Below, piece after piece: positions 15,139 to 28,998 of a DNA stretch of 35,760 nucleotides. A model generated the notes under the pieces. The model saw nothing but the letters and a program-made list of their open reading frames with translations, was not told the DNA's origin and did not search any database. Numbering within the stretch: position 1 is the first letter of the stretch; each line of letters opens with the position of its first letter. Source of the stretch: Gemmatimonadaceae bacterium (GTDB lineage: Bacteria; Gemmatimonadota; Gemmatimonadetes; Gemmatimonadales; Gemmatimonadaceae); the NCBI GenBank assembly GCA_017881585.1, contig JADGQS010000017.1, positions 1 to 35,760 of the forward strand. Direction: 5' to 3'. Made by a program: the position numbers and the translations under genes.

Positions 15139-15369
15139 GTGACCGTCGTTCAGGTCAAGCCGCCGAGCCTTCCTCAGCGCACGATCGCGTTCTACCGCGA
15201 CGTGATGGTCGAGATGAAGAAGGTCACGTGGCCCGATTTCCCGCAGGTGCGGCAGCTCTCGATCAGCGTGATCCTGCTCTCGCTCTTCATCGGCGGGCTC
15301 ATCGCGATCATGGACGTGATCCTGCAGCAGGTGCTCGTCCGTTGGATCCCGTCGCTGTTCGGAGGATGA
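15139..15369 (+). CDS. secE: Preprotein translocase subunit SecE
   Basis: The protein has 76 residues from a GTG that directly follows the rpmG stop. It is the short, single-span SecE typical of most bacteria. The conserved cytoplasmic amphipathic helix is FYRDVMVEMKKVTWPDFPQV at about residues 18-37, followed by one transmembrane helix (ISVILLSLFIGGLIAIMDVI). It clamps the two halves of SecY together in the inner-membrane protein-conducting channel. Its position next to nusG is nearly universal. One base separates its stop from the nusG start. Confidence 0.96.
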   Translation: MTVVQVKPPSLPQRTIAFYRDVMVEMKKVTWPDFPQVRQLSISVILLSLFIGGLIAIMDVILQQVLVRWIPSLFGG

Positions 15370-15370
15370 G

Positions 15371-15913
15371 GTGACGCATCGCTTTTACGCGGTCCAGACG
15401 ACCTCTGGCCACGAGAACAAGGTGCGCAACCTGATCCAGCGGAAGATCGACGCAGACCCGGCTCAGCCGAGTGAGCGTCTGATTCGCCAGGCGCTGGTGC
15501 CGACCGAACAGGCGGTCGAGATCAAGAACGGCAAGAAGGTGACGGTGGAGCGCAAGGTGTATCCCGGGTATGTGCTCGTCGAAATGGTCGTCGATCAGGA
15601 GACGCTGCACACCATCAACGGGATTCAGGGCGTGATCAAGTTCGTCGGCAAGGATCGCGACCCGCAGGCGCTGCGCCCCGATGAAGTGAACCGGCTCCTC
15701 GGCATTGCCGACGAGACGGTCGAGGAAGCACCGAAGGAGGAAATCCCGTTCCTGGTCGGTCAGGCGGTCGCGATCACGGAAGGGCCGTTCACGGATTTCA
15801 ATGGGACGGTGGAAGACGTGATGGCGGATAAGGGGAAAGTCCGGGTGTCGGTTTCGCTGTTTGGGCGGCCGACTTCGGTTGAACTGGATTACTTGCAGCT
15901 GAAGGCTCACTAG
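15371..15913 (+). CDS. nusG: Transcription termination/antitermination factor NusG
   Basis: The protein has 180 residues from a GTG at 15371 (MTHRFYAVQTTSGHENKVRN). The N-terminal NGN domain, about residues 1-115, contacts the RNA polymerase clamp. It includes RKVYPGYVLVEMV and the loop GVIKFVGKDRDPQALRPDEV. The C-terminal KOW domain starts at about 128 (VGQAVAITEGPFTDFNGTVE) and binds Rho or S10. Length and motifs are standard. The gene closes the tRNA-rpmG-secE-nusG block; a repeat element follows at once. Confidence 0.97.
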   Translation: MTHRFYAVQTTSGHENKVRNLIQRKIDADPAQPSERLIRQALVPTEQAVEIKNGKKVTVERKVYPGYVLVEMVVDQETLHTINGIQGVIKFVGKDRDPQALRPDEVNRLLGIADETVEEAPKEEIPFLVGQAVAITEGPFTDFNGTVEDVMADKGKVRVSVSLFGRPTSVELDYLQLKAH

Positions 15914-15917
15914 GGAC

Positions 15918-15989
15918 GTAATAGGTTGTTGATCATTTGTCGTTGGTTTTTAGCAAATGACCAAGAACCAATGACCAAATACTGATTAC
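15918..15989. repeat. Inverted heptamer-repeat element after nusG
   Basis: The left arm starts GTAATAGG (15918) and the right arm ends CTGATTAC (15989). The right arm repeats ACCAAGA, ACCAATG and ACCAAAT in 7-bp register, and the left arm carries imperfect reverse-complement words (CATTTGTCGTTGG). It is a second copy of the ACCAATG-type element found at 9070. It begins 5 nt after the nusG stop. Confidence 0.82.
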
Positions 15990-15991
15990 TC

Positions 15992-16009
15992 GCAGTTGCA
16001 GTTGCAGTT
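15992..16009 (+). repeat. Hexamer tandem repeat, three copies of GCAGTT
   Basis: Three perfect GCAGTT copies follow directly after the inverted heptamer element. The rest of the nusG-rplK gap (16010-16152) has no recognisable gene. An open frame there lacks a start codon. Near 16100-16130 it contains CATTCCGCATCCCGCACTCC, which resembles one arm of the 11.8-kb element. Confidence 0.8.
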
Positions 16010-16161
16010 GCACATGCCCTTGCGCGGGGCAGCTCAGTACGAGCGAGGAGCGCCTCGTCGGCTACCACTACGACGTTAAATACACCGTGGAAGTCAGCGA
16101 CTCATTCCGCATCCCGCACTCCGGATCGGCGATGGTCGCTCTACGTGTCTAGAGGAGTCCA

Positions 16162-16584
16162 ATGGCAAAGAAGGTCATCGGTTTCGTCAAACTGCAGATC
16201 CCTGCAGGAAAGGCGAATCCGGCCCCGCCGGTCGGCACCGCTCTCGGCCCGCAGGGAATCAACATCATGGCGTTCTGCAAAGAGTTCAACGCTCGAACGC
16301 AGGGCCAGGATACGATTCTCCCGGTCGAGATCACGATCTACGGCGACAAATCCTTCACCTTCATCCTGAAGACGCCGCCTGCCGCGGTGCTCATCAAGAA
16401 AGCGGTGGGGATCGAAAAAGGGTCGGGTCAGCCCAATCGCAACAAAGTCGGCAAAATCACGAAGGCGCAGATCCGCACGATCGCGGAGCTCAAGATGCCC
16501 GACCTCAACTGCGAATCGATCGAGTCGGCCATGGCGATGGTCGCCGGCGCCGCGCGCTCGATGGGCGTGGAGGTCGCAGACTGA
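16162..16584 (+). CDS. rplK: 50S ribosomal protein L11
   Basis: The protein has 140 residues with a strong AGGAG ribosome-binding site at 16153-16157. The N-terminal domain [20 protein letters not shown] and the RNA-binding C-terminal domain ([20 protein letters not shown]) are complete. L11 binds the GTPase-associated centre of 23S rRNA and is needed for factor-stimulated GTPase activity and the stringent response. Its stop overlaps the rplA start by one base (TGATG). It heads the rplKAJL-rpoBC block. No clear promoter was found in the 248-nt gap upstream, so transcription may come from the tRNA promoter or an unrecognised site. Confidence 0.98.
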   Translation: MAKKVIGFVKLQIPAGKANPAPPVGTALGPQGINIMAFCKEFNARTQGQDTILPVEITIYGDKSFTFILKTPPAAVLIKKAVGIEKGSGQPNRNKVGKITKAQIRTIAELKMPDLNCESIESAMAMVAGAARSMGVEVAD

Positions 16585-17273
16585 TGCGCGCCCACGGAAA
16601 GAAGTACCGCAAGGCCGCCGAGTCCCGGGAGATCTCGTCGTCGTACCAGCCGAAGCAGGCGCTCGAGATCATCAAGACCAAGGCCTTCGCGAAATTCGAT
16701 GAGACCGTCGACGTCGCCATTCGTCTGGGCGTCGATCCGCGTCACGCCGACCAGATCGTGCGCGGCACCGTCGTGCTCCCGGCCGGCTCGGGCAAGACCG
16801 TCCGGGTGCTCGTCATCGCGGTCGGCGACAAGGCGAAGGAAGCCGAAGCGGCCGGAGCCGATTTCGTCGGCACCGAGTACGTCGCGAAGATCAAGGAAGG
16901 ATGGCTCGACTTCGACATCATGATCGCAACGCCGGACCAGATGGGCCAGATCGGCGCCCTCGGACGCGTGCTCGGCCCCCGCGGGCTGATGCCGAATCCG
17001 AAGGCCGGCACCGTCACGTTCGACGTCGCGCGCGCCGTGAAGGAAACCAAGGCGGGCAAGATCGAGTTCCGCGTCGACAAGGGCGGCAACATCCACGCCG
17101 CGATCGGCAAGGTCTCGTTCCCGCTCGAATCGCTCGAAACGAACTTCCAGGCCCTCATGGATACCATCGTCCGCTCCAAGCCGAGCGCGTCGAAGGGCGT
17201 GTATGTGAAGACGGTCGCCGTCTCCAGCACGATGGGCCCTGGCGTGCGGGTCGACATCACACCCTACCGGTAA
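16584..17273 (+). CDS. rplA: 50S ribosomal protein L1
   Basis: The protein has 229 residues, the standard length, from the ATG that overlaps the rplK stop. Typical motifs are [20 protein letters not shown], the [20 protein letters not shown] segment and [15 protein letters not shown]1 binds the mobile stalk of 23S rRNA at the E site and in many bacteria represses its own operon by binding a mimic of that site on the mRNA. I did not identify such a mimic in the leader here. The next gene starts 6 nt after its stop. Confidence 0.98.
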   Translation: MRAHGKKYRKAAESREISSSYQPKQALEIIKTKAFAKFDETVDVAIRLGVDPRHADQIVRGTVVLPAGSGKTVRVLVIAVGDKAKEAEAAGADFVGTEYVAKIKEGWLDFDIMIATPDQMGQIGALGRVLGPRGLMPNPKAGTVTFDVARAVKETKAGKIEFRVDKGGNIHAAIGKVSFPLESLETNFQALMDTIVRSKPSASKGVYVKTVAVSSTMGPGVRVDITPYR

Positions 17274-17279
17274 CGAGCG

Positions 17280-17864
17280 ATGAAGCGATCCGATAAAGAA
17301 GAGCTCGTCAGAGGGCTCAAGAAGAAGATGGAGGGCGCGGACGCGCTCTACTATACCGACTTCACCGGCCTGAACGTGAAGCGCATGACCGAGTTGCGCC
17401 GCAATTTCCGCAAGGCCGGCGTGGAGTATGTGGTCATCAAGAACTCGCTGGCACTGCGCGCCGTGAACGAAAGCGGCCTTGTGGTGCCGAAGCTCAAGGG
17501 TCCCACCGGCGTCGTCATCGCGAAGGACGCGATCGTCGCCGCGAAGCTCCTGACGGAGTTCGCGAAGAAGAATGAAGAGCGTCCGTCGGTGAAGGGCGGG
17601 CTGTATGAAGGCGCGTCGATCGACGGCGCGCTGGTCAAGAAGCTGGCGCTGATGCCGACTCGCGACGAGGCGCTCGGCCAGTTCCTCGGATATCTGAACA
17701 GCGTGCTCTCGTCGTTCGCCGGCGTACTCGAGGCACGAAAGGTCCAACTCGAAAGCAGCGAACCTGCTTCCGCGACGACCGAATCCGCCGCGCCGAGCAC
17801 CGAAGCGGCTGCCGAACCTGCTGCTCCGAGCACCGAACCGATTCCCCCCCAGGCGTCTGCCTGA
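17280..17864 (+). CDS. rplJ: 50S ribosomal protein L10 with extended tail
   Basis: The protein has 194 residues from the ATG at 17280. L10 anchors the L7/L12 stalk dimers to the ribosome. The core ([35 protein letters not shown]) ends around VLEARKVQ at about 157. The remaining roughly 35 residues are a low-complexity Ala/Pro/Ser/Glu tail with two near-repeats of AAPSTE(A/P). Most L10 proteins are about 165-175 residues, so the tail is an addition beyond the L12-binding helix. The 6-nt gap from rplA leaves no room for the long L10 leader seen in E. coli. Confidence 0.97.
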   Translation: MKRSDKEELVRGLKKKMEGADALYYTDFTGLNVKRMTELRRNFRKAGVEYVVIKNSLALRAVNESGLVVPKLKGPTGVVIAKDAIVAAKLLTEFAKKNEERPSVKGGLYEGASIDGALVKKLALMPTRDEALGQFLGYLNSVLSSFAGVLEARKVQLESSEPASATTESAAPSTEAAAEPAAPSTEPIPPQASA

Positions 17865-17873
17865 CCAACAACG

Positions 17874-17891
17874 CCCCAGGGACACCTGGGG
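17874..17891 (+). promoter_or_regulatory. Hairpin between rplJ and rplL
   Basis: A perfect 7-bp stem CCCCAGG / CCTGGGG with loop GACA lies in the 49-nt gap. It is followed by ATTACAAGGAG, which contains the rplL ribosome-binding site. There is no T tract, so it is not a terminator. It might protect or expose the rplL start and help set the several-fold excess of L7/L12 over L10. Confidence 0.5.
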
Positions 17892-17913
17892 GATTACAAG
17901 GAGATTTCTGCAA

Positions 17914-18303
17914 ATGGCTAACGCTACGCTGGGCAAAGACGAGATCCTCGACGCGATCGGCAACATGTCGGTCGTCGAACTCGTCGACCTGATCGACACG
18001 TTCAAGACGAAGTTCAACGTCACCATCGCGGCCATCGCCGCGGCTCCGGCCGGTGGCGCCGCGGGCGGTGCTGCTGCCGCCGTCGAAGAGCAGACCGAGT
18101 TCGAGGTCGTCCTCAAGGAAACCGGCCCGAAGAAGATTCAGGTCATCAAGGTCGTCCGCGAGATCACGGGTCTTGGCTTGAAGGAAGCCAAGGACCTGGT
18201 CGACGGCGCACCGCAGGTCGTGAAGGCCGGCGCCACGAAGGACGAGGCGGCGGCCATCAAGGCCAAGCTCGAGGAGCAGGGCGCAGTCGCCGAGATCAAG
18301 TAA
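17914..18303 (+). CDS. rplL: 50S ribosomal protein L7/L12
   Basis: The protein has 129 residues from the ATG at 17914, with AAGGAG at 17898-17903. The N-terminal dimerisation part ([20 protein letters not shown]), an Ala/Gly hinge (about 42-58, [13 protein letters not shown]) and the C-terminal domain ([35 protein letters not shown]) are all present. It forms the flexible stalk that recruits EF-G, EF-Tu and IF2. Length is normal. It is followed by a strong hairpin before rpoB. Confidence 0.98.
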   Translation: MANATLGKDEILDAIGNMSVVELVDLIDTFKTKFNVTIAAIAAAPAGGAAGGAAAAVEEQTEFEVVLKETGPKKIQVIKVVREITGLGLKEAKDLVDGAPQVVKAGATKDEAAAIKAKLEEQGAVAEIK

Positions 18304-18315
18304 GAGCTGGCCTTG

Positions 18316-18346
18316 CCGCCGGTGCGCCAAAACGGCGCGCCGGCGG
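18316..18346 (+). promoter_or_regulatory. Strong hairpin (attenuator or processing site) before rpoB
   Basis: A 13-bp stem (CCGCCGGTGCGCC at 18316-18328 with GGCGCGCCGGCGG at 18334-18346, one T-G wobble) has a 5-nt AAAAC loop. It begins 13 nt after the rplL stop and is not followed by a T run. In E. coli a partial attenuator and an RNase III site lie at this same place. The rest of the 192-nt gap shows no gene. Confidence 0.6.
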
Positions 18347-18495
18347 TGATCCCACCTCTCACTTGGTCCCGACGATGCAGACATTCGCACCGCTTCACAA
18401 CTGAATTTCGTTCCGCCTCACTCCGCCGCGCGAAAAATAATTCGCGTGCCGGAGCGGGGCGGCTTTCGCCTGTCATCGGGTGAGCCCGGGTTGAT

Positions 18496-23073
<4,578 letters not shown>

Positions 23074-23076
23074 CAC

Positions 23077-26000
23077 ATGATCGATTTCCGCAGCGCGCGC
23101 GAGACCCGCGCATCCGCTTTTGACTACATCCAGATCCGCATCGCCTCTCCGGAGGAGATCCGCGGACCCAGGGATTCCAAGGAACGTGAGCGGCTCGAAA
23201 TGGCCGGCTTGCGTTCGTGGTGGTCGTGGGGCGAAGTCACGAAACCCGAGACCATCAACTACCGGTCGTTCAAGCCCGAGAAGGACGGCCTCTTCTGCGA
23301 GCGCATTTTTGGTCCCGTCAAGGACTGGGAATGCCATTGCGGCAAGTATAAGCGCATCCGCTATCGCGGCGTGATCTGCGACCGTTGCGGCGTCGAAGTG
23401 ACCCTGAGCAAGGTCCGTCGCGACCGCATGGGGCACATCGAGCTCGCCGTTCCCGTCGCCCATATCTGGTTCTTCAAGACGCTGCCCAGCCCGATGGGCA
23501 ATCTCCTCGACCTCACGCTGCGTGATCTCGAGAAGGTCATCTACTATTCGAACTACGTCGTCATCGAGCCCGGCGATCAGGAAGTCCACACCAACGAGCT
23601 CCTCGACGAGGAGCAGTTCCTCACGCTGCGCGCCAAGGCGAAGGACGAGGGCGATACCGCGTTCCTCGCCGACATCGGTGCACCCGCGGTTCGCGACCTG
23701 CTCCGCCGGCTCGACGTCGACAAGATCGCCGACGAGCTCCGCGCGCAGGTGATCGTCGAGACGAGCCAGCACAAGAAGAAGCAGCAGCTCAAGCGCCTCA
23801 AGATCGTCGACGCGTTCCGCAACTCGGGCGACAACGGCGACGTGCGCAACAAGCCGGAGTGGATGATCCTGGACGTCGTCCCGGTGATTCCGCCGGACCT
23901 GCGCCCCCTCGTTCCGCTCGACGGCGGCCGTTTCGCGACGTCGGACCTGAACGATCTCTATCGCCGTGTCATCAACCGCAACAACCGCCTGCAGAAGCTC
24001 ATCGTGCATCGCGCGCCGGAAGTCATTCTCCGGAACGAGAAGCGCATGCTGCAGGAGGCCGTCGACGCGCTGTTCGACAACGGCCGGCGCTCCAAGGCCA
24101 TTCGCGGCCGCGGCAAGCGTCCGCTCAAGTCGCTCAGCGACATGCTCAAGGGCAAGCAGGGCCGGTTCCGTCAGAACCTGCTCGGCAAGCGCGTGGACTA
24201 CTCGGGCCGTTCGGTCATCGTCGTGGGTCCCGAACTGAAGCTGCACCAGTGCGGCTTGCCGAAGGCCATGGCGCTCGAGTTGTTCAAGCCGTTCATCATC
24301 CACAAGCTCGTCGAGAAAGGAATCGCCGAGACGGTGAAGCGCGCCAAGAAGATCGTCGAGAAGGAATCGAGCGAAGTGTTCGAGATTCTCGAGGAGATCA
24401 TTCGCGACCATCCGGTTCTGCTCAACCGCGCACCGACGCTGCATCGTCTGGGCATCCAGGCGTTCGAGCCGGTGCTGGTGGAAGGGAAGGCCATTCGTAT
24501 TCACCCGCTCGTTTGTGCGGCTTTCAACGCGGACTTCGACGGCGACCAGATGGCGGTGCACGTGCCGCTTTCATATGAAGCGCAGCTCGAGTGTCGCGTG
24601 CTGATGCTCTCGTCGAACAACATTCTCAAGCCGGCCGACGGGCGCCCGGTGGCGGAGCCCAGCCAGGACATCGTGCTCGGCTGCTATTTCGCCACCAAGG
24701 GATTCGCCGGATTCGACGATATCTCGAAGGATCCGAAGAAAGTTGCGGCGCTGCATTCGTACACGTCGGCCAGCGAAGTCGAGATGGCGCTCGCGCTCGG
24801 CCGCGTGAACACGCACACGCCGCTTCGCTTCCTCGTGGAGCGCGACGGTGCCAAGACGTGGGAAGTCACCACGGTCGGCCGCGTGTTGTTCAACCAGATC
24901 ATCCCCGCGGAACTGCCCTTCCAGAACCGCGACATGAAGAAGAAGGCGCTCTCCGAGCTGGTGTTCGAGTCGTATCGCAAGTCGGGCCTCGCGGGCACGG
25001 TGCAGTTCCTCGACCGTCTCAAGGAGTTCGGCTTCCGCAACGCAACCCGCGGCGGCGTCTCGATCGGAATCGAGGACCTCGAGATTCCGGCGGACAAGGA
25101 GCAGCTGCTCGAAGAAGCGACGACGCGCGTGGAGCGTTTCCAAAAGGCGTACCAGACCGGAAACATCACGAACGGCGAGCGCTACAATAAGGTCATCGAC
25201 ACCTGGACGCATGCGAACAACGACATCGCCGAGGCGATGGTCAAGCGCATGAAGGAATCGCAGAACGGGTTCAACCCCGTGTACATGATGTTCGATTCCG
25301 GATCGCGCGGTTCACGCGACCAGATCCGTCAGCTCGCCGGTATGCGCGGACTGATGGCGAAGCCGCAGAAGAAACTCACCGGCGGTATCGGCGAAATCAT
25401 CGAAAGCCCGATCAAGTCGAACTTCCGCGAAGGCCTGTCCGTGCTCGAGTACTTCATCTCGACGCACGGTGCCCGAAAGGGTCTGGCCGACACGGCGCTC
25501 AAGACGGCCGACGCGGGGTACCTCACGCGCCGCCTCTGCGACGTCGCACAGGACGTGACGATCACCGAGGAGGATTGCGGCACGATCATGGGACTCGAGA
25601 TCTCCGCGCTGAAGGAAGGCGAGGACATTATCGAGCCGTTGGCGGAACGCATTGTCGGAAACGTGGCGGCGGAGGATGTCGAAGATCCGCAGCTGATCGA
25701 CGATTCGGGCCGTCGCGCGCTGCTCGTCGAGTCGGGGTCGATGATCAGTGAAGATGTGGCCAAGCAGATCGAGGATGCCGGCATCGACTCGATCAAGATT
25801 CGCTCCGTGCTGACCTGCGAGGCCAAGCGCGGGCTCTGCCGCATGTGCTACGGCCGCAACCTCGCGACGATGGCGATGGTGGACATCGGCGAAGCGGTCG
25901 GCATCATCGCCGCGCAGTCGATTGGCGAACCGGGCACACAGCTCACGCTGCGTACGTTCCACATCGGTGGCACGGCGGCACGTATCGCCGAGCAGACGGC

Positions 26001-27402
26001 ACGCAAGTCGAAGGTGCAGGGCTTCATCGAGTACGGCGACCGGTTGATTTGGGTCACGAACCCGGAAGGCCAGCAGATCGTGACGTCGTACGAAGGCGAA
26101 GTCTTCATTCGGCCCTCGGCCGACAAGAAGGCGATCGTGTCGGCGCGCCTGGCCGTGCCGCTCGGCGCGGTCCTGATGGTGAAGGACGGCGCCGAGGTGA
26201 AGAAGGAGCAGGTGATCTTCAGCTGGGATCCGTACACCAACCCGATCATCGCCGACGTCACGGGCGAAGTGCGCTTCGTGGATTTGGTGGAAGAAGAGTC
26301 GGTGAGCGAGGAGCTCGACGAACTCACGGGTCTGCGTCAGCGCGTGGTCATCGAAGACCGCGAGAAGAAGCTCCATCCGCACATCGAGATCTGGCAGACG
26401 AAGGGCGGCAAGGAAAAGCGCATCCGCGACTTCGTGATTCCGGTGGGCGCACAGCTCATCGTGGAGCACGGGGCCGAGATCGCAGCCGGTACGATCATCG
26501 CGAAGATTTCGCGTGAAGCGTACAAGACGCGCGACATCACGGGCGGCCTGCCGCGTGTTGCCGAGCTGTTCGAGGCGCGCCGTCCGAAGGATCCGGCGAC
26601 GATTTCGGAAGTCGATGGCATCGTGCGGTTCGGCGAGATCAAGCGCGGCAAGCGCGAGATCTTCGTGCAGTCGCTGAAGCCCGACGGCTCACCGGACGAT
26701 TCGCAGGAAGCCCAGCTGTACGAAGTGGGGGCGGGCAAGCACCTTCGCGTGCACGAGGGCGATCGCGTGCGCGCCGGAGACCGGTTGTCGGAAGGCCCGG
26801 TGAATCCGCACGACATTCTTCGCATCAAGGGCCCGCGTGCGGTGCAGGAGTATCTCCTGAACGAAGTGCAGGAGGTGTACCGTCTGCAGGGCGTGAAGAT
26901 CAACGATAAACACATCGGCGTGATCGTGCGCCAGATGCTGCAGAAGGTTCGCGTGCTCGATCCGGGCGCAGGCGACTCGGAGTTCCTCGAGGGCGAGAAC
27001 GTGGACAAGGCCGTGTTCCGCAACGCGAACGACCGCGCGAAGAAGAAGAAACAGAAGCCTGCGAGCAGCGAACCGCTGCTCCTCGGCATCACGAAGGCGA
27101 GTCTCACGACGCAGAGCTTCATTTCTGCGGCGAGCTTCCAGGAGACCACGCGCGTGCTGACCGATGCGGCCATCCGCGGCGCCAAGGACAACCTCATTGG
27201 CCTCAAGGAGAACATCATCATCGGACATCTCATTCCGGCGGGTACGGGCGTGTACCGGTACCAGGAAGTGGACATGGATGTCGCGCCGCCGCCCATGGCG
27301 GAACTTCCGCAGGGAGCGGAGGCGTTCGCCGGACTTTCGGGGACGCCGATGGCGGCGGAGATCGCCTCACCGTTTGCGGCGTTGCCGGGTGAGGACGCTT
27401 AA
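23077..27402 (+). CDS. rpoC: RNA polymerase subunit beta'
   Basis: The protein has 1441 residues from the ATG at 23077 ([20 protein letters not shown]). The N-terminal zinc site [20 protein letters not shown], the catalytic Mg2+-binding [16 protein letters not shown] at about 482-497, the trigger-loop region ([18 protein letters not shown]), and the second zinc site [15 protein letters not shown] at about 916 are all visible. The C-terminus has the conserved [17 protein letters not shown] and ends in a short hydrophobic tail. Length is within the normal range. It is the last gene of the operon, followed by a strong terminator at 27479-27548. Confidence 0.99.
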   Translation: MIDFRSARETRASAFDYIQIRIASPEEIRGPRDSKERERLEMAGLRSWWSWGEVTKPETINYRSFKPEKDGLFCERIFGPVKDWECHCGKYKRIRYRGVICDRCGVEVTLSKVRRDRMGHIELAVPVAHIWFFKTLPSPMGNLLDLTLRDLEKVIYYSNYVVIEPGDQEVHTNELLDEEQFLTLRAKAKDEGDTAFLADIGAPAVRDLLRRLDVDKIADELRAQVIVETSQHKKKQQLKRLKIVDAFRNSGDNGDVRNKPEWMILDVVPVIPPDLRPLVPLDGGRFATSDLNDLYRRVINRNNRLQKLIVHRAPEVILRNEKRMLQEAVDALFDNGRRSKAIRGRGKRPLKSLSDMLKGKQGRFRQNLLGKRVDYSGRSVIVVGPELKLHQCGLPKAMALELFKPFIIHKLVEKGIAETVKRAKKIVEKESSEVFEILEEIIRDHPVLLNRAPTLHRLGIQAFEPVLVEGKAIRIHPLVCAAFNADFDGDQMAVHVPLSYEAQLECRVLMLSSNNILKPADGRPVAEPSQDIVLGCYFATKGFAGFDDISKDPKKVAALHSYTSASEVEMALALGRVNTHTPLRFLVERDGAKTWEVTTVGRVLFNQIIPAELPFQNRDMKKKALSELVFESYRKSGLAGTVQFLDRLKEFGFRNATRGGVSIGIEDLEIPADKEQLLEEATTRVERFQKAYQTGNITNGERYNKVIDTWTHANNDIAEAMVKRMKESQNGFNPVYMMFDSGSRGSRDQIRQLAGMRGLMAKPQKKLTGGIGEIIESPIKSNFREGLSVLEYFISTHGARKGLADTALKTADAGYLTRRLCDVAQDVTITEEDCGTIMGLEISALKEGEDIIEPLAERIVGNVAAEDVEDPQLIDDSGRRALLVESGSMISEDVAKQIEDAGIDSIKIRSVLTCEAKRGLCRMCYGRNLATMAMVDIGEAVGIIAAQSIGEPGTQLTLRTFHIGGTAARIAEQTARKSKVQGFIEYGDRLIWVTNPEGQQIVTSYEGEVFIRPSADKKAIVSARLAVPLGAVLMVKDGAEVKKEQVIFSWDPYTNPIIADVTGEVRFVDLVEEESVSEELDELTGLRQRVVIEDREKKLHPHIEIWQTKGGKEKRIRDFVIPVGAQLIVEHGAEIAAGTIIAKISREAYKTRDITGGLPRVAELFEARRPKDPATISEVDGIVRFGEIKRGKREIFVQSLKPDGSPDDSQEAQLYEVGAGKHLRVHEGDRVRAGDRLSEGPVNPHDILRIKGPRAVQEYLLNEVQEVYRLQGVKINDKHIGVIVRQMLQKVRVLDPGAGDSEFLEGENVDKAVFRNANDRAKKKKQKPASSEPLLLGITKASLTTQSFISAASFQETTRVLTDAAIRGAKDNLIGLKENIIIGHLIPAGTGVYRYQEVDMDVAPPPMAELPQGAEAFAGLSGTPMAAEIASPFAALPGEDA

Positions 27403-27433
27403 CCGATAACTGCCGTTGTGAGCGTTCGGTCGT

Positions 27434-27594
27434 CGCAACAAAGGGGATGAGTTAACGGCTGTCGGTCACATGGTAGTGAAAAAACTGCGACGGGACCGGT
27501 CGGTGCGCTGAAGTTTTCGGCGCTCGACCGGTCCCGTCGCAGTTTTTTCAATACCCGAACACCGTCGACTGTTTACTCATCCCCTTTGTTGCGA
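27434..27594. repeat. Outer inverted repeat around the rpoC terminator
   Basis: GCAACAAAGGGGATGAGTTA at 27435-27454 has its reverse complement at 27573-27592 with one mismatch. Flanking bases (TCGGTCGTCG and CGACGA near 27600) pair partly. It encloses the terminator, giving a nested cruciform of about 165 bp. Confidence 0.85.
27479..27548. terminator. Strong bidirectional-type terminator after rpoC
   Basis: A perfect 24-bp arm pair (27479-27502 and 27525-27548) starts with six A and ends with six T. Its core is CTGCGACGGGACCGGTCG, extended by partial pairing toward a loop around GAAGTTTTCG. The A-tract on one side and T-tract on the other mean that it can terminate transcription from either side. 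It ends the rplK-rpoC operon. Confidence 0.92.
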
Positions 27595-27640
27595 GAACCG
27601 ACGACTCGCTTTTGGTGATGATTCCCCTCACATTCTCACG

Positions 27641-28963
27641 ATGCCCGCCCCGACCCGCATCATCCCGCGCCGAGCGGTGATCAGCTGGATCCTGTACGAT
27701 CTGGCGAACGTCATCTTCTCGATGGGCGTGATTTCGCTGTACTTCTCGCTCTTCGTAAGGGCGGAAGTAGGCTCGGAACGCGCCGACAGCCTGCTCGGCA
27801 GGATCAGCGCGTTGTCGATGGGCATCATGTTCTGCCTCAGCCCGCTGCTCGGCGCGATGACCGACCGGGCGCGCAAGCGGATGCCGTTCCTCGTGTGGGC
27901 CACGCTCATCTGTTGCGCGTGCACGGCGCTGATCGCGCGCGGGCCGTTCATGGTGAGCGCGATCCTGTTCATCATCGCGAACGGCGGGTACCAGGCCGGC
28001 GTGCAGTTCTATGACTCGCTGCTGCCCGACGTCACGACGGAAGAGAACCGGGGCCGCATCAATGGCATCGCGGTCGGGCTTGGATATACCGGGTCGTACA
28101 TCGCGGTCGGCGTCGGATTCTGGATGTCCAGGACGCATGCCGCGTTCCCGTTCGCGGACTACTTCCTCTTCGTCGCCCTCGCGTTTCTCGCGCTCGCGTT
28201 CCCCTGTTTCGTGTTCGTCGGGGAGATTGGCAATCCGCATCCGCGCGAGATCTTCACCTGGAGAGCCGTCACCGAGTCGGCGCGGCAAACCCTCCACACG
28301 CTGAAGTCGGGGGACAAGTATCCCGGGCTGCTGCGGTTCCTTCTCGGGCGCGCGTTCTACACCGACGCGATCAACACCGTGATCCTCTTCATGTCGCTGT
28401 ACACGGTGAACGTCGCGATCTCGACCGGCCTCACGAAGGAGAACGGCGAACAGAAGGCGCAGCTCGTGCTGATGTCGGCCATCACCGCCGCGATCTTCGG
28501 CGGCGTCATCTGGGGTTTCGTCGTCGATCGCATCGGGCCCAAGAAGACCCTCACGATCGTGCTCTCGGGCTGGCTTGCCACGTTCGTCCTCGCGTCGTTC
28601 GTCGGATTCCTGCACCTTCACCTCGGATGGCTGTTCGTCGTCGCGTGCCTCGCGGGCATCTGCCTCGGCGGTACCTGGGCGTCGGACCGCCCGCTCATGC
28701 TGCGACTCACACCGCCGGACCGCGTGGGCGAGTTCTATGGCCTGTACGGAATGGTGGGACGTTTTTCAGCTGTGACGGGTCCCCTCCTCTGGGGAGCCAC
28801 GACCTGGCTGACGGTGGAACAGGGGCACATGCCCGTGGTACGAGGCGAAGCGTTCGCGATCCTCTCGCTGCTCGCGATGATGCTGGTGGCGTTCACGATC
28901 CTGCGGCCCGTGTCGGACGAGGCGCGCGACTGGAAGGCGCTCGGCGCGATCGCCGAGGCGTGA
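27641..28963 (+). CDS. MFS transporter, UMF1/Atg22-like
   Basis: The protein has 440 residues from the ATG at 27641. It has about twelve hydrophobic segments, the first WILYDLANVIFSMGVISLYF at about 16-35. The N-terminal YDLAN motif, the loop GAMTDRARKRMPFLVW and the later VVDRIGPKKTL are characteristic of the UMF1 branch of the major facilitator superfamily, related to yeast Atg22, for which export of amino acids from the vacuole has been shown. The bacterial substrate is unknown. The C-terminus (SDEARDWKALGAIAEA) is hydrophilic. It begins after the rpoC terminator, so it must have its own promoter; I found no convincing one. The acyltransferase follows 35 nt downstream. Confidence 0.88.
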   Translation: MPAPTRIIPRRAVISWILYDLANVIFSMGVISLYFSLFVRAEVGSERADSLLGRISALSMGIMFCLSPLLGAMTDRARKRMPFLVWATLICCACTALIARGPFMVSAILFIIANGGYQAGVQFYDSLLPDVTTEENRGRINGIAVGLGYTGSYIAVGVGFWMSRTHAAFPFADYFLFVALAFLALAFPCFVFVGEIGNPHPREIFTWRAVTESARQTLHTLKSGDKYPGLLRFLLGRAFYTDAINTVILFMSLYTVNVAISTGLTKENGEQKAQLVLMSAITAAIFGGVIWGFVVDRIGPKKTLTIVLSGWLATFVLASFVGFLHLHLGWLFVVACLAGICLGGTWASDRPLMLRLTPPDRVGEFYGLYGMVGRFSAVTGPLLWGATTWLTVEQGHMPVVRGEAFAILSLLAMMLVAFTILRPVSDEARDWKALGAIAEA

Positions 28964-28998
28964 GGGCGGCGCTGATCATGCTGCGCCACTAGGCCGTT

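Noticed and set aside
8123-15989. Possible CRISPR arrays among the repeats
   Set aside because: Units are 7 bp (or 33 bp) and contiguous or inverted, with no unique spacers of constant length and no cas genes nearby.
15961-16152. Open frame in the nusG-rplK gap with protein-like text ([20 protein letters not shown])
   Set aside because: It has no ATG, GTG or TTG upstream of the protein-like part, begins inside repeat sequence, and its end overlaps heptad-like words. It may be a gene remnant, but I cannot support it.
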